Source: Methyloversatilis thermotolerans (GTDB lineage: Bacteria; Pseudomonadota; Gammaproteobacteria; Burkholderiales; Rhodocyclaceae). Taken from it: a DNA stretch of 64,000 bases. The stretch lies in NCBI RefSeq assembly GCF_000372885.1, contig NZ_KB889967.1:1367215-1431214 (forward strand), written 5' to 3'. Both the position numbers and the translations under genes were made by a program. Below are positions 16,229-24,567 of this stretch, in pieces; the first letter of the stretch is position 1, and every line of letters starts with the position of its first letter. The notes below the pieces were generated by a model, which saw nothing but the letters and a program-made list of their open reading frames with translations, did no database searches and was not told the origin of the DNA.

Positions 16229-17299
16229 TCAGCGTACGTACAGCGCCGGCAAAGCCGATGGGTCACCGATGCGGCCGACCGCGGCGGCAGCGTCGAAGCC
16301 GTGTGTGCGGAACACCGCGATCACGGCATCCAGGGACTCGGGCGCACACGACACCAGCAGCCCTCCGCTGGTCTGCGGATCGGTGAGCAGCGCGCGATCG
16401 GTCGCCGTAAGTCCTTCATCCAGATGCACCCGTTCGCCGTAGCCCGACCAGTTTCGACCGGAAGCACCGGTAACGTGCCCCTGCCCGGCCAGTTCGCGTA
16501 CGCCGGCGTGCAGGGGTACGGACGCCCAGTCGATGTGGATGTCGCAGCCTGACCCGCGCGCCATTTCAAGCGCGTGCCCGGCGAGTCCGAATCCAGTGAC
16601 GTCGGTCATCGCATGCACGCCGGGCAGCGCGGCAAGATCGGGGCCCACCCCATTGAGCTGCGTGGTGCTGGCGATCATGCGTGCGTAGCCGGCTTCGTCG
16701 AGCACACCCTTCTTCAGCGCGGCCGACATGATGCCTACCCCCAGCGGCTTGCCCAGCACGAGCAGATCGCCGGGTCGCGCATCCGCGTTGCGGCGGATGC
16801 GCTCTGGATGGGCGATGCCAAGCGCGACCAGTCCGTAGATGGCCTCCACCGAATCGATGGTGTGGCCTCCGGCGATGACGATGCCGGCCTCGCGGCAGAT
16901 CGCGCTGCCGCCTTCGAGGATGCGGCCTATCGTCGTAGCGGACAGCACCTTGATCGGCATGCCGACCAGCGCCAGCGCGAGGATGGGCCGCCCCCCCATG
17001 GCGTAGACGTCGCTGATGGCATTGGTCGCCGCAATGCGCCCGAAGTCGAACGGGTCGTCGACGATGGGCATGAAGAAGTCGGTGGTGGCGATGAGCGCCT
17101 GTTCATCGTTCAGGCGATACACCGCCGCGTCGTCCGACGTTTCGATGCCCACCATCAGCTCCGGCGGCATCGGCAGCGCAGCCGTGCTTTTCAGGATGTC
17201 AGACAGCACGCCCGGCGCGATCTTGCAGCCGCAGCCACCGCCGTGCGACAACGAGGTCAGGCGAGGTTCCGGCGCTGCATCGTCAGCCGACATGCTCAT
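16229..17299 (-). CDS. selD: Selenide, water dikinase SelD
   Basis: SelD makes selenophosphate from selenide and ATP for selenoprotein and selenouridine synthesis. The 356-residue protein has the N-terminal HGGGCGCK motif (Cys23, Lys26 matching the catalytic Cys17 and Lys20 of E. coli), so it is a Cys form and not a selenoprotein. It also has the ATP-binding domain (SDDAAVYRL, TTDFFMPIVDDPFDFGRIAA) and the C-terminal AIRS-like domain (DVTGFGLAGHALEMARGS, LTDPQTSGGLLVSC). Length is normal. It starts 3 bp after the cysN stop and is therefore read with cysDN. mnmH, a user of selenophosphate, lies in this window at 57097. Confidence 0.96.
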   Translation of the reverse strand: MSMSADDAAPEPRLTSLSHGGGCGCKIAPGVLSDILKSTAALPMPPELMVGIETSDDAAVYRLNDEQALIATTDFFMPIVDDPFDFGRIAATNAISDVYAMGGRPILALALVGMPIKVLSATTIGRILEGGSAICREAGIVIAGGHTIDSVEAIYGLVALGIAHPERIRRNADARPGDLLVLGKPLGVGIMSAALKKGVLDEAGYARMIASTTQLNGVGPDLAALPGVHAMTDVTGFGLAGHALEMARGSGCDIHIDWASVPLHAGVRELAGQGHVTGASGRNWSGYGERVHLDEGLTATDRALLTDPQTSGGLLVSCAPESLDAVIAVFRTHGFDAAAAVGRIGDPSALPALYVR

Positions 17300-17302
17300 T
17301 GC

Positions 17303-19033
17303 TCAGCCGAGCCGACCGGCTCGGCGCAGCACCTCGACCACCTGCTCGATCTGCTCCTCGGCAGCCGCCGGAGCCAGCGAGAGCCGCTGCCCCGATGCGT
17401 CGAAGCCGGCTTGACGCACATCCGGATCCAGCCGGAGCTCGATGTGCTCGCCGCCCGGAAGTCCCGCCACGAGGCTGTCCGGCCGGGCCGAGTCGGCGTC
17501 GATCACCACGATGAGACCGGCGTCGAGCAGGATGCCGGCAATGCGCGGCAGATCGGCCGTCGCCGCCGGCAAGGTGATCGTGTGATGGCCGAGCGACATG
17601 AGCTTCTGCTCCAGCTTGCCGGCATCCAGCCCCTGCCCTGCCCACAACAGCAAGGGCGACTGCTGCTTGAGCGCGGCGCGCGCGGCACGACCGGTGTCCA
17701 GCGCGGTCCAGCTCAGATCACGCGGACGGCTGCGCGACGCGTGCAGCAACCCGGCACCCACCGTGTTGTTGCTCAGCCGGTCGATCAGGATGAAGCTGCC
17801 GGTGTCGCGCACCGATTCATACGGATCGAAGGCGAGCAGTCGATCGGTCAACAAGGACACGCGCCCGATTTCATTCAGTGCCAGCGTCGAGGCCGGGCTG
17901 CGCTCGAGCGTATTGACATTCACACGGTGCTCGATCGCGCTGACCGTGGCGCCGACGGTGCGGGTCGCGCATTTCATGAGATAGCTGCGGCCGGTGGCCA
18001 TGGCCTCGTCGCTCATCCAGACCAGCGTGGCGTCGAAACTGTCACCGACCAGCGCAGGCACATCCGCCGCCACGATGACGTCGCCGCGGGAGCAATCGAT
18101 TTCATCGGCAAAGGTGATCGTCACCGACTGGCCGGCGACCGCCTCATCCAGATCCTGCGTGGACAGCACGATGCGCTCGACCGTGGTGTCGCGGCCGGAG
18201 GGCTGCACACGCACACGGTCGCCCGGACGCAGCGAGCCGGACGCGATCTGTCCGGAAAAGCCGCGGAAGTCGAGATTGGGACGATTCACCCACTGCACCG
18301 GCAGGCGGAAGGGGCGGGCCTGCAGGTCGTCCTCGATCTGCACCGTTTCCAGGTGGTCCATCAGCGCCGGGCCGGCGTACCAGGGGGTGGCTGCGCTCTT
18401 CTCGATGATGTTGTCACCCTTGAGCGCCGACATCGGAATGCACAGGATGTCGGTCAGGCCGATCTGTGCCGCGAATTCGCGATAGTCCTTCTCGATGCGA
18501 TAGAACACATCCTTAGAGTAGCCGACCAGATCCATCTTGTTGATGGCGACGACCACGCGCTTGATGCCGATCAGCGACACCAGGAAGCTGTGGCGGCGTG
18601 TCTGCGTCTGCACGCCATGGCGCGCGTCGACCAGGATGATGGCCAGATCGGCGGTCGAGGCGCCGGTCACCATATTGCGCGTGTACTGCTCGTGGCCCGG
18701 CGTGTCGGCGACGATGAACTTGCGCCGGTCGGTCGAGAAGAAGCGGTAGGCGACGTCGATGGTGATGCCCTGTTCGCGCTCGGCGGCCAGGCCATCGACC
18801 AGCAGCGCGAAATCGAGGTCACCGCCCTGGGTGCCCACCTTCTTCGAGTCCGCTTCGAGCGCGGCCAGCTGGTCCTCGAACAGCATTTTCGACTCGTACA
18901 GCAGACGGCCGATCAGCGTGCTCTTGCCGTCATCCACGCTGCCGCAGGTGATGAAGCGCAGCAGGCTCTTGTGTTCGTGCTGCTTCAGATAGGCGCCAAT
19001 GTCCTGCGCGATGAGGTCGGAAACGTGTGCCAT
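17303..19033 (-). CDS. cysN: Sulfate adenylyltransferase large subunit CysN with a degenerate C-terminal APS-kinase-like domain
   Basis: CysN is the GTPase that drives APS formation by CysD during sulfate activation. Residues 1-440 are a standard CysN with P-loop GSVDDGKST (31-39), the switch region GITIDVAYRFFST, DTPGHEQYTRN and NKMDLVGYS. The protein runs to 576 residues, too long for CysN alone (about 430-475) and short for a bifunctional CysNC (about 630). The extra C-terminal part (from about 445) resembles CysC: LLLWAGQGLDAGKLEQKLM sits where the APS-kinase P-loop should be, then LPRIAGILLDAGLIVVID. The GxSGxGKS loop is lost, so APS kinase activity is very unlikely. It is 84 bp downstream of cysD and 3 bp upstream of selD. 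Confidence 0.95.
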   Translation of the reverse strand: MAHVSDLIAQDIGAYLKQHEHKSLLRFITCGSVDDGKSTLIGRLLYESKMLFEDQLAALEADSKKVGTQGGDLDFALLVDGLAAEREQGITIDVAYRFFSTDRRKFIVADTPGHEQYTRNMVTGASTADLAIILVDARHGVQTQTRRHSFLVSLIGIKRVVVAINKMDLVGYSKDVFYRIEKDYREFAAQIGLTDILCIPMSALKGDNIIEKSAATPWYAGPALMDHLETVQIEDDLQARPFRLPVQWVNRPNLDFRGFSGQIASGSLRPGDRVRVQPSGRDTTVERIVLSTQDLDEAVAGQSVTITFADEIDCSRGDVIVAADVPALVGDSFDATLVWMSDEAMATGRSYLMKCATRTVGATVSAIEHRVNVNTLERSPASTLALNEIGRVSLLTDRLLAFDPYESVRDTGSFILIDRLSNNTVGAGLLHASRSRPRDLSWTALDTGRAARAALKQQSPLLLWAGQGLDAGKLEQKLMSLGHHTITLPAATADLPRIAGILLDAGLIVVIDADSARPDSLVAGLPGGEHIELRLDPDVRQAGFDASGQRLSLAPAAAEEQIEQVVEVLRRAGRLG

Positions 19034-19117
19034 GTCAGCGGGCCTCCTGCTTCACGGTCCCGAACGAGGTCGGAGCGCCCGCGCGGGGCAAGGAACGAAT
19101 GTGGGAGTGGAGGCACA

Positions 19118-20020
19118 TCAGAAATACCCTTCCTGCTTCTTCTTTTCCATCGAACCGGCGGAATCGTGGTCGATCACGCGCCCCTGGCGCTCGGACGTCG
19201 TGGTGAGCAGCATTTCCTGGATGATGTCGGTCAGCGTGGCGGCGGTCGATTCGACCGCACCGGTCAGCGGATAACAGCCCAAGGTGCGGAAGCGCACGCT
19301 TTTCATCATCGGCGTCTCGCCCGGGCGCAGCGGCATGCGCTCGTCGTCGACCATGATGAGCGTGCCATCACGCTCCACCACCGGCCGCTCGGCCGCAAAG
19401 TACAGCGGCACGATGGGAATGTTCTCGAGATGGATGTACTGCCAGATATCGAGTTCGGTCCAGTTCGAGATCGGGAACACGCGGATCGACTCGCCGGGAT
19501 GCTTGCGCGCGTTGTACAGCTTCCACAGCTCTGGCCGCTGGCTCTTCGGATCCCAGCGATGCAGGGCAGTACGGAAGGAGAAGATGCGCTCCTTGGCGCG
19601 CGACTTTTCCTCGTCGCGGCGCGCACCGCCGAAGGCGGCGTCGAACTTGTACTTGTCCAGCGCCTGTTTCAGGCCTTCGGTCTTCCACATGTCGGTATGC
19701 AGCGCCGAGCCGTGATCGAAGGGGTTGATGTTGCGCGCCTTCGCCTCCGGATTGATGTGCACCAGCAGGTCCATGCCCAGCTTGCGCGCCATCGCGTCGC
19801 GGAACTCGTACATGGCCCTGAATTTCCACGTCGTATCGACATGCAGCAGCGGAAACGGCGGCACCGAAGGATAGAAGGCCTTGGCCGCCAGATGCAGCAT
19901 GACGGCGCTGTCCTTGCCGACCGAATAGAGCATGACCGGGTTTTCCGCCTCGGCCACCACCTCGCGCATGATGTGGATGCTCTCGGCCTCCAGCCTTTGC
20001 AGATGGGTCAGTGTTGTCAT
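19118..20020 (-). CDS. cysD: Sulfate adenylyltransferase small subunit CysD
   Basis: A 300-residue PP-loop ATP pyrophosphatase that forms APS from sulfate and ATP together with CysN. The PP-loop [15 protein letters not shown] is near residue 30, and [16 protein letters not shown], the [20 protein letters not shown] segment and [13 protein letters not shown] are typical. It ends in the conserved [10 protein letters not shown]. Length is exactly usual. First gene of cysD-cysN-selD; the 167 bp upstream to the next gene may carry the promoter. No CysB site could be assigned by eye. Confidence 0.97.
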   Translation of the reverse strand: MTTLTHLQRLEAESIHIMREVVAEAENPVMLYSVGKDSAVMLHLAAKAFYPSVPPFPLLHVDTTWKFRAMYEFRDAMARKLGMDLLVHINPEAKARNINPFDHGSALHTDMWKTEGLKQALDKYKFDAAFGGARRDEEKSRAKERIFSFRTALHRWDPKSQRPELWKLYNARKHPGESIRVFPISNWTELDIWQYIHLENIPIVPLYFAAERPVVERDGTLIMVDDERMPLRPGETPMMKSVRFRTLGCYPLTGAVESTAATLTDIIQEMLLTTTSERQGRVIDHDSAGSMEKKKQEGYF

Positions 20021-20188
20021 CGTGTTGGGAATCTGGAGCGAATGTGGAGCAATGAAGGTGCGCGACCGGCGATCGCATCCGGCGCGCGCGAAAGCGACGG
20101 ATTTTATCTTGAAGGCAAGATGTGCGCCGGTAATGGGTGCATGACCAGACCCGGCTGAGTACCGGCTGGCGCGTCCGGCGCCCCGATA

Positions 20189-20593
20189 TCAGCCGGCAGC
20201 GCGACGGCGATCCGGAAAACTGATCACGACCGAACGCTGACGGCGTTCGAGCCGGATGGCTGCGGCACCGTCTTCGCCGCTGTCGACCGCCGCCGCGTGG
20301 GCAATCATGCTGTCGCAAGCCATGTCTATCGCAGCGCGCTGCAGATCGAGCACCATGTGCGCCGACACGCGCAGGGCTTCGGCGCCGTCCTGCATCAAGC
20401 GGGTGCTGAGACGCGACATCTGCGTGCCCATCGGCATCGCCACATCGCCCTGCCCGGCCTCTGCCAGCAAGCCTCCCAGAGCAGCCAGTGACCGGGTCTG
20501 GATGCGCATCATGTCGCGACCGCCGTCACTCACGATATCGAGCATCCGTCTCAACGATTCGATCTGCCGGTCGTCGCCTGTCTGATCAGTCAT
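20189..20593 (-). CDS. Hypothetical helical protein
   Basis: A 134-residue, Met- and Ala-rich, probably all-helical protein (MLDIVSDGGRDMMRIQTRSL, then MQDGAEALRVSAHMVLDLQR), with an Arg-rich C-terminus (RLERRQRSVVISFPDRRRAA). It has no signal peptide, membrane segment or cysteine cluster. The amphipathic helices are loosely phasin-like, but I cannot assign a family. It lies upstream of cysD in the same direction with 168 bp between and precedes the polysaccharide locus boundary. A GAGCACACC ribosome binding region is plausible. Confidence 0.6.
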   Translation of the reverse strand: MTDQTGDDRQIESLRRMLDIVSDGGRDMMRIQTRSLAALGGLLAEAGQGDVAMPMGTQMSRLSTRLMQDGAEALRVSAHMVLDLQRAAIDMACDSMIAHAAAVDSGEDGAAAIRLERRQRSVVISFPDRRRAAG

Positions 20594-21040
20594 GGTGTGC
20601 TCCTGCGGGGGATCCCTTGCCTGGATACAAACGAAGTGAAGCGCGTCACGGCCACATCATGAACGCAAGCGGGGGAAGGTTCAACCGGACAGGGCGTCGC
20701 GAGCTGCACGCAAAGTCCAACTAACAAGGTGTTGAGCGCGACCTGCGGCGCAGTTTCATGACGCGTTGATCGCCAGAGAAACACCGATCCAATCCCGTCC
20801 CCACAGAATGCGCGACACATCGAGCATTACACAAACTCCCGTAGCGAAGTCAGTGCGGGCGCTGCAAAACGAATGCATACGGCGGATAACTCGGGGCGAT
20901 GGCCCTGAAAAGGCCTCCGGCCAATGATCCGGGGATGAAGAGAAGGCAAAATTCAGCGTCATGAAAATATCGACTCCAGATTCCTCTCAACCGCGAAAAA
21001 TCAAGGAGAAGTAGCTTTATCAGTGCTGCCCCAGGATCAG
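20594..21040. other. Gene-free junction between core genes and the polysaccharide locus
   Basis: No open frame here has coding character and I recognise no RNA gene, repeat or mobile-element remnant. Base composition shifts from GC-rich (left) to noticeably more AT-rich (right, from about 20750), so this is where the lower-GC polysaccharide locus begins. It lies downstream of the last glycosyltransferase gene and could hold its terminator, but no clear hairpin with a T-run was seen. Confidence 0.5.
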
Positions 21041-22165
21041 TCACCGCGCAGCAAATTCACTGAACAGGGACGCATATGCTTGCCCCATAACCTCACCGGA
21101 GAAATATTCTTCGTATCGTCGCCGAGCCGCAAAACCAAATTTTTCCACCAACCCTTGTTGATCAAGAAGTCTATTCATTGCTGCAGCCAAAGCAGCTGGA
21201 TCCGCCGGCGGAATAACGAATCCTGTCTCATCATGTGCATTAACGTATGACGTACCGGTTCCAATCTCACAACTGATTAGCGGCCTCCCATACATCGCAG
21301 CCTCAACGAGTACCATGCCATACGCCTCAGACCGCAAATGGGACGGCAGAATCAATGCCGTGCATCGTCCAATGAGTGAAATCTTTTCGCCATCCGAAAC
21401 CTGCCCAGCGAATATCACATTAGATAAACCGAGAGCGCTCGCCTGATTCATCAAAGACCGCGCCATGGGGCCTGAACCTGCGATAACGATCGGGACACGC
21501 ACACTGGAAGCAGCTTCAATCAAGTACTGCACACCCTTGTAATAGCGAAGCACCCCGACAAATAGAAAATACTGCGACGAACCGTCGAATCCGAGCCGAT
21601 CAAAAATACTGTCATCACCGCTTTTCGCGTAGGACGCCTCGTCTATACCCAAAGGTATCTGGCGGAGCTTGTCATAAAGCTGTGAATCCGACAAAACTGG
21701 ACTTGACGTCGCGTAGCGCGGAGCGTTAAAAACAACCGCACGCATGCTCTTTAGTGTCTGCCACATCAATGGCGCATATAGTGTGTTAAGGCTGCGCTGC
21801 CTAATCACATCCGAGATATAAGTAAGCACCGACGGTTTGTCATTGCCCGAAGCATGATGAAGCACATCCGCGAACGGCCAAGGAAACATATAGTGAACGA
21901 GATCGGCTTGCTGGACAAGGCGGCGAAAAGTCGACACCGCCTCAATCCCGCCTATGTCACACGAAGCTGGGGCAAACCACGACCTCGCGCGCACGACCCT
22001 CGCCTCCTCTCGGAGTATAGTTTTTGGCTCAGGGCGCGGAGAAAGCGCAAAAATTGTATTTTCGACCCCATATTTCTTCGTCGTCAGGCAGATCTGACGA
22101 ATGGCCTCTTGTAGCCCCCCTGGCGGATCCGGATAATACGTTCTATACACATGTAAAACTTTCAA
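21041..22165 (-). CDS. GT4-family glycosyltransferase
   Basis: A 374-residue GT-B retaining glycosyltransferase. The N-terminus is KVLHVYRTYYPDPPGGLQEA with the typical donor-side G-G loop. The Glycos_transf_1 domain starts near residue 190 (FLFVGVLRYYKGVQYLIEAA), with AGSGPMARSLMNQ, PSHLRSEAYGMVLVEAAMYG (EX7E-type motif) and EIGTGTSYV. The family adds hexoses to lipid-linked oligosaccharides. The best start is the TTG at 22163-22165, which overlaps the TGA of the upstream gene (TTGA) and follows CAGGA; a longer reading from an ATG at 22228 would overlap the neighbour by 67 bp. Last gene of the locus. Sugar specificity is unknown. Confidence 0.85.
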   Translation of the reverse strand: MKVLHVYRTYYPDPPGGLQEAIRQICLTTKKYGVENTIFALSPRPEPKTILREEARVVRARSWFAPASCDIGGIEAVSTFRRLVQQADLVHYMFPWPFADVLHHASGNDKPSVLTYISDVIRQRSLNTLYAPLMWQTLKSMRAVVFNAPRYATSSPVLSDSQLYDKLRQIPLGIDEASYAKSGDDSIFDRLGFDGSSQYFLFVGVLRYYKGVQYLIEAASSVRVPIVIAGSGPMARSLMNQASALGLSNVIFAGQVSDGEKISLIGRCTALILPSHLRSEAYGMVLVEAAMYGRPLISCEIGTGTSYVNAHDETGFVIPPADPAALAAAMNRLLDQQGLVEKFGFAARRRYEEYFSGEVMGQAYASLFSEFAAR

Positions 22166-23313
22166 GATCCTGACTTTCTCAATGCGCTGACATAGATATC
22201 CGCCGTTGCTTGTGCGCAACGCGGCCATGAATAATTTCTGGATTTAACCAATCCAGCCAAAATCGCTTTAACCCTCCAGGAATCATCCTCAAGAGCGCGC
22301 TTTATAGACTCCGTGAGCGCGTCCACATCATTCGCTTCGCACATCAACGCGACTCCCTCAGCCACTTCCGGCAAAGAAGAGGACCGCGAACAAACCACAG
22401 GAATGCCCGAGGACATAGCCTCTAGCACGGGCAAACCGAATCCCTCGTAGAGTGAGGGAAATACGAACAGCCAAGCTCCGGCGTAAAGCAAAGGGAGATC
22501 CTCGCCATCGACAAATCCAAGATACTTAACCCATCCTGCGCGAACACCTTGCGCTATGCGCGCATGTATCCCCTCACTGCGCCATCCCCTGTATCCTGTC
22601 AGCACTAGAGGCCATTGATTGCGTAGCCTTGCGGGCAAGCGCTCGTAGGCGTCAAGCAGTACGAGAAGGTTCTTCCTCGGCTCAATCGTGCCGACAAAAA
22701 GGCTATAGCGCTGGTAAGCGAGGCCGTGCTTGTTCAGACAGGCCTCAAGCTGTTTTTTTTCCCGAGGAAAAAAACTGGAAGCGCTAGCTAGAGGAACTGC
22801 ACGAATCTCGTCGAGAGGTTTTCCGAAATATTTTGCAACCTGCTCGCGAGTGAATTCCGAAACGGTGATCAATAGACTGGCTCTTTCAACCGACCGACCA
22901 ACTTCCACTTCCATGTAGCGCACCCGTTCTGGGGGATGACACTCAGGCCAGACAAAAGGAGAAAGATCGTGAATGGTAACCACGCTCCGTCCCGGGAAAG
23001 GAGGCAGATAGAAGCTGGTGCCGTGGAAGAGGTGATCCTCGAAGTTTCGCAAGACGCGAGTCTGACGGAAAGCAGTAATCTTGCGATACAGGTCGATTGC
23101 TCCCGGGGCCGCTAACAAGCGCCGGCCAAAACCTGTCAAACGTCCGGCTTGCCCCTGCACACGAACGAGATCCGTGTCGAACCCAGTACCGCGGAAGTAT
23201 CGTAAAGATTCGATCTGGGGTAAGTTGCGAAGCGCTTTTACCAACTCGTAAGAATAGCGACCGACCCCAGTGAGGGGTGGCTTAATCTGGTCAATGGAAA
23301 TGATTACCTTCAA
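22162..23313 (-). CDS. GT4-family glycosyltransferase (mannosyltransferase-like)
   Basis: A 383-residue GT-B enzyme with N-terminal MKVIISIDQIKPPLTGVGRY, FHGTSFYLPPFPGRSVVTIHDLSPF in the acceptor domain, and the donor domain YSLFVGTIEPRKNLLVLLDAY, FVFPSLYEGFGLPVLEAMSS and PVVCSRSSSLPEVA. The TIEPRKN and SLYEGFGLPVLEAM motifs are those of WbaZ/WbdA-like mannosyl- or rhamnosyltransferases, which fits GDP-mannose-derived donors from the Gmd genes of this locus (inference). It is translationally coupled to the downstream GT4 gene by a 4-bp overlap. An approximately 1.2-kb decayed region separates it from the next upstream gene. Confidence 0.87.
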   Translation of the reverse strand: MKVIISIDQIKPPLTGVGRYSYELVKALRNLPQIESLRYFRGTGFDTDLVRVQGQAGRLTGFGRRLLAAPGAIDLYRKITAFRQTRVLRNFEDHLFHGTSFYLPPFPGRSVVTIHDLSPFVWPECHPPERVRYMEVEVGRSVERASLLITVSEFTREQVAKYFGKPLDEIRAVPLASASSFFPREKKQLEACLNKHGLAYQRYSLFVGTIEPRKNLLVLLDAYERLPARLRNQWPLVLTGYRGWRSEGIHARIAQGVRAGWVKYLGFVDGEDLPLLYAGAWLFVFPSLYEGFGLPVLEAMSSGIPVVCSRSSSLPEVAEGVALMCEANDVDALTESIKRALEDDSWRVKAILAGLVKSRNYSWPRCAQATADIYVSALRKSGS

Positions 23314-23458
23314 ACCCTACTCCTCGCTGCTTCATTTCGCCATCTTTGCACCGGCAACCGCGAACTTGCACCGTAGTGGCAAACGATGGGCAAGTGGTCC
23401 GCATCGCAATCAGCCATGGCGAGCCCCAAAATCCAGTAGAAGAGAAAACCGGGCTTGC

Positions 23459-24540
23459 TCAGAAGCCCAGATGAAAAAAGCCGACGAATAGATAGGCGAC
23501 GCTAAGGCCGGATATCAAACTGGAGTTAATCGTCCATCGGGAGCCACGGAGCAGATTAGTAGTGCCAGCAAGCCAAAATGGAGCACCAGGCCAACGACAC
23601 CACAGGCTAGCACGAAGGACAGGTAAACTTTTTGGGGCGACAGGTGTCACCACGCGTTCCATGCCTCGTTTCCGAGGAAAAATGCTGCAGGGCTCCCCCT
23701 TCAAAACGCCTCCCGACGCGATCAAATTCCGCATGCCCCCCAAACTTTCAGGCGCTGGTGGACAGATGCATCTCTTTCTATCTGGAGCGTCAACATATTT
23801 CTCTTCCGGAATTGAGCATCGCTTTCGTTCCACAAGGTCTCTCCGCAAAAGAATCCAAGATTCCTGCAGGCGTCACGGCAACCGCGATTCCTGCTCAACC
23901 GGCACGGCGCTGCCACGCCTTGCCGCTGATGATAGCGACAAGCGATAGAATGGGAAGCACGGCAACCGGTGGACGTTCCGGCAACATCGCGAGGAACAAG
24001 CAGGCCGGATCCTTGTTCAGCAGCAACAACTTTTGGCGCCTGACCTGATTCCAGCGGACCCAAGGCAGGATCGGGGCAAGAAGGCATATCGACTGAAAGC
24101 GAGAAAATGAACTGCGCGCACCAAAGAGTCTAAAGACGTTTGTCGGATAAACGCTCATCCTGGCAGCACGCATTTTTCATAACTGACGTCCCGGGGCAGC
24201 AGCATATCAAGCACGCCGGCGTGCTCCCCTTAAGAAGCGGAAAAAATGTGAAATTGCCAGCGATCGCAATTACGGCGTATTGCCATTTCACCAAACCTCG
24301 GTTAGTGCGACGCAAAGCCGTGGCCACACCAACAACCACAAAAAGCGGCAGATTCGCCGACTGGCTTGATCCGGTCGATCAGATTAGAACAGAAAAACAG
24401 AAGATGATCGCGAAAGAAAAGAAGTAATCCGTCTTCCAGACGAGCAAAGAAATTTACCCATCCGGCGCACTAGGAGCCGTGCCGTTGAAAACACCAACAA
24501 TGAAGCGCGATTGGCATAACCTGAAAGGGAGACGAATTGA
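23459..24540 (-). pseudogene. Decayed membrane-protein gene, possibly a Wzy-type polymerase or O-antigen ligase
   Basis: About 1.1 kb between intact genes has no long frame, yet successive minus-strand frames keep hydrophobic, protein-like stretches: VVVGVATALRR followed by VKWQYAVIAIAGNFTFFPLL (about 24220-24340), SFSRFQSICLLAPILPWVRW and VAVLPILSLVAIISG (about 23930-24110), and a C-terminal-looking ISGLSVAYLFVGFFHLGF (ends 23459). They are interrupted by stops and frame changes. The position among polysaccharide genes, the size and the hydrophobicity fit a Wzy/WaaL-like protein, and no intact Wzy is visible in the locus, but the similarity is too weak to be certain. Confidence 0.4.
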
Positions 24541-24567
24541 TTCATCATTGTCCCACCGGTGTCGCGA

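Noticed and set aside
16229-17299. Possible selenocysteine in SelD
   Set aside because: The active-site position is an ordinary cysteine codon (HGGGCGCK), and no in-frame TGA is needed.
16574-20158. A 1194-codon open frame on the plus strand
   Set aside because: Antisense to selD, cysN and cysD. It has the same Arg/His/Gln-rich composition and no recognisable domain.
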